A stretch of 5,230 nucleotides of DNA from DASRAJ01 sp039920305 (GTDB lineage Bacteria; Bacteroidota; Bacteroidia; Chitinophagales; UBA10324): NCBI GenBank assembly GCA_039920305.1, contig JBDSEA010000028.1:1-5230 (forward strand). Direction: 5' to 3'. A model generated the notes under the pieces. It searched no databases, had not been told where the DNA came from, and worked only from the letters and a program-made list of their open reading frames with translations. Every line of letters begins with the position of its first letter. Within the stretch, counting starts at the first letter, position 1. Below are positions 1 through 5,230 of this stretch, piece by piece. The translations under genes were made by a program, and so were the position numbers.

Positions 1-1060
1 TGTTGTTCCTCAATGAGTACAGCAATGAATCATTATTCATCAAATTCAACACTGTATCAGCCAGTTTTTCCTTTGCCTCAGAATTTTTCACCCATATTGC
101 TGCACTTTTATTTACGAGCGCCATAGCATTTTTTGTTTGATGATCTTCAGCGACATTGGGTGACGGAACAAGCACACATGCCTTCTTTGCTATGCATAAT
201 TCAGCTATCGAAAGAGCGCCTGATCTAGAAATGACCACATCGGCAGCAGCATAAGCAAGATCCATTCGGTCAATAAACGGATACACTTTTATCAGCTCTG
301 AAAAATTTTTCGCTGCCTCAGCACATTTACTATAATGCCCTTTCCCTGTCTGCCAGATGACCTGGATTTCTGCCCTTGCCAGTCTTTCAGAATTCAGGAT
401 TATGGTTTCATTAATGGTTCCGGCGCCGAGTGACCCCCCGATGATCAGCAGCACTTTTTTCTGCCCGGTTAGCCCGAAAAACTTTTTTGCTTCATTTCTT
501 TTCAGCTCTTGCCCGGTTTCTGAAGCACCATGACAAGCGGCAATGTCATCACGTACCGGATTTCCGGTTACTATAATTTTATGTGCCGGAAAAAATTTTT
601 CCATGCCATCATAAGCCACACAAATTTTATTCACACGCCTCCCCAAAATTTTATTTGTAAGTCCTGCATAGGAATTCTGCTCTTGAATCAGTGTCGGGAT
701 CTTCATCATGGAAGCTGCAAACAGCACAGGCCCGCTTGCATACCCACCCACGCCAACTACTGCATCAGGCTGAAATTTTCTTATCATTCTTCTCGCTTTT
801 ATCAGACTTTCTATCACTTTAAACGGCAACGCCAGGTTTTTCGGAGAAAAGCTTCTTTGCATGCCTGCAATCGGTAATCCTTCGATTCTGTATCCTGCCT
901 TTGGAATTTTTTCCATTTCCATCCTTCCCAATGCGCCAATAAAAAAAATTTCCACTGCGGCATCCATTCTTTTTAATGCGTTTGCAATCGCGATGGCAGG
1001 AAATATATGACCACCTGTCCCGCCACCGCTGATGATCACTTTACGCTGTTGCCGGCTCAT
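1..1060 (-). CDS. murG: MurG, lipid II-forming N-acetylglucosaminyltransferase (3' end cut by window edge)
   Basis: MurG transfers GlcNAc from UDP-GlcNAc to lipid I on the inner face of the cytoplasmic membrane, giving lipid II. My minus-strand translation is open from the ATG at 1060 to the left edge: 353 codons, so only a short C-terminal tail should be missing for a family of about 355-370 residues. The N-terminal acceptor domain has the glycine-rich GGGTGGH loop (residues 12-18), GVGGYASGP (103-111) and QEQNSYAG (126-133). GNPVR (166-170) leads to the C-terminal GT-B domain, with GGSLGA (208-213), SRSGALSIAEL (278-288) and the UDP-GlcNAc-site loop PSPNVAEDHQTKNA (299-312). The start overlaps the end of ftsW by 20 bases, suggesting translational coupling. 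In-frame ATGs at 1066 and 1081 are alternative starts (MKMSRQQ, MLKKKMKMSRQQ); I chose 1060 because it best fits the usual short N-terminus. No frameshift or missing motif is seen. Confidence 0.96.
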   Translation of the reverse strand, partial: MSRQQRKVIISGGGTGGHIFPAIAIANALKRMDAAVEIFFIGALGRMEMEKIPKAGYRIEGLPIAGMQRSFSPKNLALPFKVIESLIKARRMIRKFQPDAVVGVGGYASGPVLFAASMMKIPTLIQEQNSYAGLTNKILGRRVNKICVAYDGMEKFFPAHKIIVTGNPVRDDIAACHGASETGQELKRNEAKKFFGLTGQKKVLLIIGGSLGAGTINETIILNSERLARAEIQVIWQTGKGHYSKCAEAAKNFSELIKVYPFIDRMDLAYAAADVVISRSGALSIAELCIAKKACVLVPSPNVAEDHQTKNAMALVNKSAAIWVKNSEAKEKLADTVLNLMNNDSLLYSLRNN

Positions 1061-2207
1061 CTTCATTTTCTTCTTCAACATTTCTGCTCACACTCAAAAT
1101 AATTCCAATAGCCACACTTGTAAACCATAGGGATGTTCCCCCCATACTTACAAAGGGAAGCGTAACCCCCGTTGTAGGGAGCAAGTGAACAACCACTCCC
1201 ATATTAATCAGGGCTTGTACCACTAGCCCGAAACTCAAACCCACTGCGAGAAAGGCTCCAAATGCACCGGGACATTTCACAAAAAGCTTTATGCAGCGGA
1301 GAAGGAAAAACAAATACAAAACGACAAGTGCGATGGCTCCGATAAAACCATATTCCTCTACAATGATGGCATATATGAAATCGGAATAAGGGCTTGGTAA
1401 GAAATTTCGCTGGGTGCTGTTTCCGGGACCTACTCCGAAAACGCCCCCGTTAGCTATTGCAATTTTTGCCTGCTGCACCTGGTATTGCTCCGTTCCGTTT
1501 CCAAAAAAATCCTGCAACCGGCTTGCCCAGGTATCAGCCCGGACGTGAATAGATGTAAACTCTGCAATTAGTATAATCAGACCCAGCAGTGCAATTCCGG
1601 TGATTGCCAGGATGGCGATGTACTTCATATTCACTCTTCCAATAAACATCAGGAGCACACAGGTAGCGAAAAGAATTGCAGCCGTAGAAAGATTTGACGG
1701 CGCAATAAGTGCACACACTGCCAGTACCGGAAGCATAACAGGAAGAAAACCGGTTTTTAGATCTTTTATATTACCCTGGTTTTTCGCGAGTGCGCGTGCG
1801 AGATACATGATGAGCGCCAGCTTGGCGAGATCGGAAGTTTGAAAGGAAATATTAACGAGTGGAATGGTGAGCCACCTTCTTGCATCATTGATCTCTATTC
1901 CGAAGATGAGGGTGAGAAAGAGCAGCGGCACAGAAACAAAAAGAAGGAGCTGCGCAATTCGGGAATAAAACGTGTAGTTGATCTTGTGGGCGATATACAT
2001 CAGAAATATCCCCAGTGCGATCATTCCAAACTGGCGAATCATGTAGTATTCCATATCTCCGCCCTTGTATTTGAACGCAAGGGAGCCTGTGCTGCTGTAC
2101 ACAGCAAGCATTGAGATGATAGAAAGGAAAATAACCACAAGCCAGATATAGCGGTCTCCGCCCGTTTTTTGAAAAAGCCTTTCTACGTGTTGTGTTGCAA
2201 ATTCCAT
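1041..2207 (-). CDS. ftsW: FtsW, septal SEDS-family peptidoglycan glycosyltransferase
   Basis: FtsW is the polytopic SEDS protein that polymerises lipid II at the division septum, working with the class B transpeptidase FtsI. The 388-residue product has about ten hydrophobic segments (roughly residues 20-37, 57-73, 87-103, 126-190 as several, 195-216, 285-308, 316-340 and 358-375). Visible SEDS signatures are NDARRWL (107-113), SFQTSDLAK (121-129), GGVFGVGPGNSTQRNFLP (254-271), YSDFIYAIIVEE (274-285), where D276 matches the catalytic Asp of the family, and LLPTTGVTLPFVSMGGTSL (342-360). The C-terminal tail is short and acidic. FtsW rather than RodA is chosen because the gene lies between murD and murG. 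The ATG at 2207 has an A-rich leader (GATAAAA) and no Shine-Dalgarno. The stop at 1041 lies inside murG. The gene looks complete. Confidence 0.96.
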   Translation of the reverse strand: MEFATQHVERLFQKTGGDRYIWLVVIFLSIISMLAVYSSTGSLAFKYKGGDMEYYMIRQFGMIALGIFLMYIAHKINYTFYSRIAQLLLFVSVPLLFLTLIFGIEINDARRWLTIPLVNISFQTSDLAKLALIMYLARALAKNQGNIKDLKTGFLPVMLPVLAVCALIAPSNLSTAAILFATCVLLMFIGRVNMKYIAILAITGIALLGLIILIAEFTSIHVRADTWASRLQDFFGNGTEQYQVQQAKIAIANGGVFGVGPGNSTQRNFLPSPYSDFIYAIIVEEYGFIGAIALVVLYLFFLLRCIKLFVKCPGAFGAFLAVGLSFGLVVQALINMGVVVHLLPTTGVTLPFVSMGGTSLWFTSVAIGIILSVSRNVEEENEDEPATA

Positions 2208-2289
2208 TTTTATCGTTTTCTACACTGTTTTTTTTTCATAAACTTTAATTGTATTAAGTGATCAGGAAGCTTTGCAGTCCTGATAAAGG
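2208..2289 (-). promoter_or_regulatory. murD-ftsW intergenic leader with a 7-bp inverted repeat
   Basis: This 82-base spacer holds a perfect inverted repeat, ATCAGGA at 2261-2267 and TCCTGAT at 2278-2284, around a 10-base loop that can itself form a GC-TTT-GC mini-stem. In the transcript it would lie a few bases after the murD stop. It is not followed by a T-tract in the direction of transcription, so it does not look like an intrinsic terminator. The rest is AT-rich and includes a run of nine A residues (minus strand) about 20-30 bases before the ftsW start. I see no good match to the Bacteroidota promoter pattern TTTG/TAnnTTTG. The structure may affect mRNA stability or be incidental; its role is not known. 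Confidence 0.3.
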
Positions 2290-3645
2290 TTATAAAGACC
2301 GAACGGCCTCCTTGAATTGATTCCCCCTGTCTTCAAAACTTTTGAACAGATCAAAGCTTGCACAGGCAGGTGAAAGAAGAATGCAGTCACCAGGTGAGGC
2401 AAGATGATATGCGGCTTTGACGCACTCATTCATGCTCGTAGTGTTCACGATCAGGTCAATGCTCCGGCTAAATGCTTCGTGAAGCTTGCGATTGTCTTCC
2501 CCAAGACACACAAGAGCTTTTACCTTTTTCTTCACAAGCTCCTGAAGTACCTGGTAATCATTTCCTTTATCAACACCACCAGCAATCCATACGATTGGCT
2601 TGCTGATGCTCTCAAGTGCATACCATACAGCATTTACGGTAGTGGCTTTCGAGTCGTTGATAAATTCTATGTTTCTGATGTTGCTTACCCACTCAAGGCG
2701 ATGTTCCAGCGCTTTAAAATCGGTAAGCGCTTCCCGGATCACCTCCTTCCTGATTTCAAGTGTGTTGGCAACAATTCCGGCCGCCATCGAATTATATACG
2801 TTGTGCTTACCACGTAATCCCAGTTCAGCTAATGACATAGTAAAGGTTTGTTTTGGTGAATAAAAAATGATTTTATCGCCGTCAAGCCATGCTGCCTGTT
2901 CGGATTTTTTTTTTTGCCTGTCGGGAAAGTTTTCTGCAGAGAATGAAAGTTTTTGTGAATGGATCAGGTGGCGTTGCATGGTGCTTCTTATCTCTGCATC
3001 GTCACTGTTGTATATGAAATAATCATCAGCACGTTGCTTCTGCGCGATCCGAAGCTTTGCATCAGAATACTTTTGAAAGCTGTAATCATAGCGGTCAAGA
3101 TGATTGATGCTGATATTGGTCAGCACTGCAACATCCGGCTTGAATTCATAGCAATCATCCAGTTGAAAACTGCTCATCTCAATAACATAAATTTTCGCAT
3201 GATGACCGGCAACCTGCTTTGCGAAGCTTTTACCGATATTGCCCGATAGTTCAACATCAAGCTTTGCCTTGCTCAGGATGTGGTAGATGAGCGATGTGGT
3301 TGTTGACTTTCCATTCGATCCTGTGATGGCAATGAGTGTGGAAGAAGTGAACCGCGCTGCAAATTCAATTTCAGAAATTATGGGAATGTTTTTGCTGCGG
3401 ATGAGCTGAATGATGGAAGCTTTCTCAGGAATTCCGGGACTTTTGATCACCTCTGCGCCACGGAGAACTTCACGCACGGTGTGCTGATTTTCTTCAAATG
3501 GAATTTTGTTCTCTGCCAAAACCTTTTTGTATTCATCTTTGATTAAGTTTTTATCAGAAACAAAGACGTCAAAACCCCGCTGTTGTGCGAGAATAGCAGC
3601 ACCTACTCCGCTTTCTGCTGCTCCTAAAATGATGATGTGGGGCAT
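2290..3645 (-). CDS. murD: MurD, UDP-N-acetylmuramoyl-L-alanine--D-glutamate ligase
   Basis: MurD is the cytoplasmic ATP-dependent ligase that adds D-Glu to UDP-MurNAc-L-Ala. The 451-residue product spans all three Mur-ligase domains. The N-terminal UDP-binding Rossmann part has ILGAAESGVGAA (6-17). The central ATPase domain has the P-loop TGSNGKSTT (108-116, Lys113), IEMSSFQL (155-162, Glu156), the NHLDRYD motif (181-187) and the probable carbamylated Lys197 in SDAKLRIA. The C-terminal domain has EHR (314-316), INDSKAT (329-335), AGGVDKGNDY (355-364) and SPACASFDLFKSFEDRGNQF (425-444). Two departures from the usual family pattern are Asn181 where Asp is commonest before HLDR, and Thr336 where DSKATN is usual. 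A run of eleven A residues encodes QKKK near residues 244-247. The ATG at 3645 gives a standard-length N-terminus; it lacks a Shine-Dalgarno but has A at -3. The gene appears intact. Confidence 0.97.
   Translation of the reverse strand: MPHIIILGAAESGVGAAILAQQRGFDVFVSDKNLIKDEYKKVLAENKIPFEENQHTVREVLRGAEVIKSPGIPEKASIIQLIRSKNIPIISEIEFAARFTSSTLIAITGSNGKSTTTSLIYHILSKAKLDVELSGNIGKSFAKQVAGHHAKIYVIEMSSFQLDDCYEFKPDVAVLTNISINHLDRYDYSFQKYSDAKLRIAQKQRADDYFIYNSDDAEIRSTMQRHLIHSQKLSFSAENFPDRQKKKSEQAAWLDGDKIIFYSPKQTFTMSLAELGLRGKHNVYNSMAAGIVANTLEIRKEVIREALTDFKALEHRLEWVSNIRNIEFINDSKATTVNAVWYALESISKPIVWIAGGVDKGNDYQVLQELVKKKVKALVCLGEDNRKLHEAFSRSIDLIVNTTSMNECVKAAYHLASPGDCILLSPACASFDLFKSFEDRGNQFKEAVRSL
2905..2915 (-). 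repeat. murD: A11 homopolymer inside murD
   Basis: Eleven consecutive T bases on the plus strand give A11 in the murD message, read in frame as CAA AAA AAA AAA (Gln-Lys-Lys-Lys, residues 244-247) in a charged stretch of the central domain. Such a run is prone to polymerase slippage. One extra A would reach a TGA nine codons past the tract; one fewer would reach a TAG about two dozen codons past it. The frame as given is open and encodes full-length MurD. Confidence 0.9.
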
Positions 3646-3815
3646 GGTGTAACATTTTGGGTTTCAGGTACAAACATTTCATACTTCATTTTCTGGCTTT
3701 CGCATACTTGTATTTGCTTTCTCTTCCACTTCCTCATATTTTTTTCGATTTGCCTGAATAAAAAGGATTGCTCCTTATCGCTGAGTATCATGATTTCCGT
3801 TTGTTGTGCTTGCAT
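3624..3815 (-). CDS. Doubtful small reading frame, 63 codons, between mraY and murD
   Basis: I do not recognise this product. It starts at an ATG at 3815 and ends 22 bases inside murD in a different frame, so it would be translationally coupled to murD if real. The peptide is hydrophilic and rich in Lys, Glu and Gln (for example QIEKNMRKWKRKQIQ), with no signal peptide, membrane segment or recognisable motif. There is no Shine-Dalgarno, and a TAA lies in frame 24 bases upstream of the ATG. An internal Met at codon 9 is another possible start. In its favour, it fills most of the right part of an otherwise empty gap and runs with the operon. Against it, the DNA is A-rich and low in complexity, and a chance open frame of this length is quite possible. 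Confidence 0.2.
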   Translation of the reverse strand: MQAQQTEIMILSDKEQSFLFRQIEKNMRKWKRKQIQVCESQKMKYEMFVPETQNVTPCPTSSF

Positions 3816-3962
3816 GGCAGAATTTGATTTCAGGAGTTATTTTTCATTATCAACTTTCACTTTCTGGTTTTTATATTTCTTACATCTGATTCCTCGTTAA
3901 TCACATTTTATTTCTGAGCCTACAGCTCTCACTTTTATACATTCTGCTTCAGCTTATCCTTC
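3646..3962. other. Long mraY-murD intergenic region
   Basis: This 317-base stretch separates mraY from murD in an otherwise compact cluster. It is AT-rich and purine-rich on the transcribed sense strand. The half next to mraY (about 3816-3962) has stops in all minus-strand frames and no recognisable gene. The half next to murD holds the doubtful 63-codon frame. A 4-bp stem GAGC/GCTC just after mraY has no following T-tract and is too weak to call a terminator. I found no convincing sigma-factor promoter, riboswitch or tRNA. A plus-strand frame across it encodes a Phe-rich peptide and is probably just the complement of the purine-rich strand. Confidence 0.6.
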
Positions 3963-5207
3963 CTATCTGATCTTTAGTGTTACCAGCGTCAAAATCGCGA
4001 GCATGATTCCTATAATCCAAAAACGTGTTACAATCTTTGATTCGGGATATCCCAGCTTTTGGTAGTGATGGTGCAATGGTGCCATTTTAAAAATCCTTCT
4101 ACCCTCCCCATACTTTTTCCTGGTATATTTAAAGTATGCTACCTGAATGAGCACTGATAAATTCTCGATGAGAAATATTCCACAAAGCATCGGAATCAAC
4201 AACTCCTTTCTTACTACAACGGCAAACGTGGCGATGATTCCGCCCAGTGCGAGGGATCCTGTATCTCCCATAAAAACCTGGGCAGGGTATGCATTATACC
4301 AAAGAAAGCCTACACATGCCCCAATGAATGCTGCGGCATATACCATCAGCTCTCCCGAATTCGGGATGTACATGATGTTGAGATAATTGGCGAGCAGAAT
4401 GTTACCGCTCACATAGGCAAAAATCCCGAGGGTTGCTCCAATGATTGCAGAAACTCCCGTGGCAAGGCCATCAATTCCATCCGTAATATTTGCACCGTTC
4501 GAGACTGCAACAATGATGAGTGTAACAACAAGTATGTATACAATCCAGGTACAATCAGGATAATCATTACCCATCCACGCAATGAGTTTCGAATAATTGA
4601 ATTCGTGATTTTTAACGAATGGAATCGTAGTGATTGGAAGTTTTGCATCCACATAATTTGAAGCAATATTTTCAACATTCAGCGTATCGCTTACAAATGT
4701 TGATGATGGTTGAGCTGTAACTAACTGCCGGCGTACAACCACATGACTGTTAAAATACAGGACGGATCCTATTATTAGTCCCAGGGTGATCTGGCCGAAT
4801 ATTTTAAAATGACCGGCAAGTCCACGCTTGTTTTTCTTAAAAACCTTGATGTAGTCATCAATGAACCCGATAATGCCACACCACACCGTTGTAACGAGCA
4901 TGATAACAACGTATACATTAATCAGCCGCGCAAAGAGTAAGGTGGGAATGGTAATGGCAGCAAGAATGATCAATCCCCCCATAGTGGGCGTACCCTGTTT
5001 TTGAATTTGTCCGTCAAGCCCGAGGTCGCGGACCGTTTCGCCCACTTGTTTTTTTCTCAAATAATTCACAAGCGATTTTCCGTATACCATGGAGATCAGC
5101 AGCGAAACAAGAATGGCTGCGCCGGCGCGGAACGAGATGTATCCGAATAATCCCGCCCCCGGAATTTTGAAATGCTGAGTGAGATATTCAAGCAAATAAT
5201 ACAGCAT
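3963..5207 (-). CDS. mraY: MraY, phospho-N-acetylmuramoyl-pentapeptide transferase
   Basis: MraY is the integral membrane enzyme that transfers phospho-MurNAc-pentapeptide from UDP to undecaprenyl phosphate, giving lipid I. The 414-residue product has ten predicted membrane segments (roughly 27-43, 76-96, 97-116, 135-152, 221-238, 247-270, 285-305, 318-333, 336-358, 394-412). Family motifs are all present: GTPTMGG (72-78), FIDDYIKVFKKNKRGL (115-130) with the Asp117-Asp118 pair, NGANITDGIDGLATG (237-251) with Asp243 and Asp246, FMGDTGSLALGG (312-323), and the PLHHHYQKLG histidine motif (377-386). It is about 50 residues longer than the E. coli enzyme, mainly from an extra hydrophilic segment at about 153-219 that should face the periplasm; a longer MraY is common in Bacteroidota. 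The ATG at 5207 has no Shine-Dalgarno but has A at -1 and -3. The frame stays open upstream to the window edge, so a slightly longer N-terminus cannot be excluded. Confidence 0.97.
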   Translation of the reverse strand: MLYYLLEYLTQHFKIPGAGLFGYISFRAGAAILVSLLISMVYGKSLVNYLRKKQVGETVRDLGLDGQIQKQGTPTMGGLIILAAITIPTLLFARLINVYVVIMLVTTVWCGIIGFIDDYIKVFKKNKRGLAGHFKIFGQITLGLIIGSVLYFNSHVVVRRQLVTAQPSSTFVSDTLNVENIASNYVDAKLPITTIPFVKNHEFNYSKLIAWMGNDYPDCTWIVYILVVTLIIVAVSNGANITDGIDGLATGVSAIIGATLGIFAYVSGNILLANYLNIMYIPNSGELMVYAAAFIGACVGFLWYNAYPAQVFMGDTGSLALGGIIATFAVVVRKELLIPMLCGIFLIENLSVLIQVAYFKYTRKKYGEGRRIFKMAPLHHHYQKLGYPESKIVTRFWIIGIMLAILTLVTLKIR

Positions 5208-5209
5208 TG

Positions 5210-5230
5210 TTATCCGGTAATCAGGTTTTT
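5210..5230 (-). CDS. Possible last codons of the upstream gene (murE by cluster order)
   Basis: One minus-strand frame at the right edge reads Lys-Asn-Leu-Ile-Thr-Gly and then TAA at 5212-5210, two bases before the mraY ATG. In dcw clusters the gene before mraY is usually murE (sometimes murF), and tight spacing is normal, so this could be its C-terminus. Six codons cannot identify a gene; the call rests on position alone. Confidence 0.2.
   Translation of the reverse strand, partial: KNLITG

Noticed and set aside
530..877. Plus-strand open frame of 115 codons
   Set aside because: It lies entirely antisense to murG, whose conserved motifs run through the same bases; the peptide has no recognisable features.
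1600..2114. Two plus-strand frames of 80 and 91 codons, and a minus-strand frame of 60 codons at 1534-1716
   Set aside because: All lie inside ftsW in other frames; the FtsW translation is full length with family motifs, so these are shadows.
2404..3249. Plus-strand frames of 137, 87 and 96 codons
   Set aside because: They are antisense to intact murD, overlap each other and encode no recognisable domain.
3661..3834. Short direct similarity CCTGAAATC (3826-3834) and CCTGAAACC before the small-frame ATG and the murD ATG
   Set aside because: Only about eight matching bases in A-rich DNA with different spacing to the start codon; expected by chance.
3637..3900. Plus-strand 87-codon frame encoding a Phe- and Ser-rich hydrophobic peptide
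   Set aside because: It resembles a small membrane protein only because the opposite strand is A-rich (Lys/Glu codons read as Phe/Leu/Ser). It has no initiation signal and overlaps the murD start antisense.
3911..3934. GAGC/GCTC 4-bp stem downstream of mraY as a terminator
   Set aside because: The stem is too short and no T-tract follows in the direction of transcription.
4147..4678. Plus-strand 79-codon frame and minus-strand 89-codon frame
   Set aside because: Both lie within mraY, whose catalytic motifs are encoded in the main frame.
1..5230. Mobile element, CRISPR, toxin-antitoxin or defence system
   Set aside because: All long coding frames are accounted for by core dcw genes; no repeats with spacers, transposase motifs or terminal inverted repeats were seen.

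Overview
This is an ordinary stretch of the division and cell wall (dcw) gene cluster of a bacterium, most likely a member of the Bacteroidota. Four large genes lie head to tail on the minus strand. In the direction of transcription (right to left) they are mraY, murD, ftsW and murG. This is the classical dcw order, in which murE normally lies upstream of mraY and murC, ftsQ, ftsA and ftsZ lie downstream of murG. The lineage is inferred from several traits. MraY is long and carries an extra periplasmic segment. FtsW and MurG have Bacteroidota-like signatures (the FtsW NSTQRNFLP-PYSDFIYA region and the MurG PSPNVAEDHQTKNA loop). None of the four starts has a convincing Shine-Dalgarno sequence, and each has an A at position -3.

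Layout from right to left: 5208-5230 holds the mraY leader and perhaps the last codons of an upstream gene. mraY occupies 3963-5207. A 317-base gap at 3646-3962 follows, with one weak 63-codon reading frame that runs into the start of murD. murD is 2290-3645. An 82-base gap at 2208-2289 contains a 7-bp inverted repeat and an A-rich leader. ftsW is 1041-2207. murG starts inside the end of ftsW (20-base overlap) and runs off the left edge of the window, with 353 codons visible.

The four products act in sequence in peptidoglycan synthesis. MurD adds D-glutamate to the cytoplasmic UDP-MurNAc-L-Ala precursor. MraY moves the finished UDP-MurNAc-pentapeptide onto undecaprenyl phosphate to make lipid I. 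MurG adds GlcNAc to make lipid II. FtsW polymerises lipid II at the septum. No intrinsic terminator and no convincing promoter is visible between the genes, so co-transcription is likely.

I found no mobile element, CRISPR array, tRNA, rRNA or novel system. The points worth a second look are small: an A11 run inside murD, an Asn in place of the usual Asp in the MurD HLDR motif, the unusually long mraY-murD gap, a hairpin and a 9-codon reading frame ahead of ftsW, and the MraY periplasmic insert.
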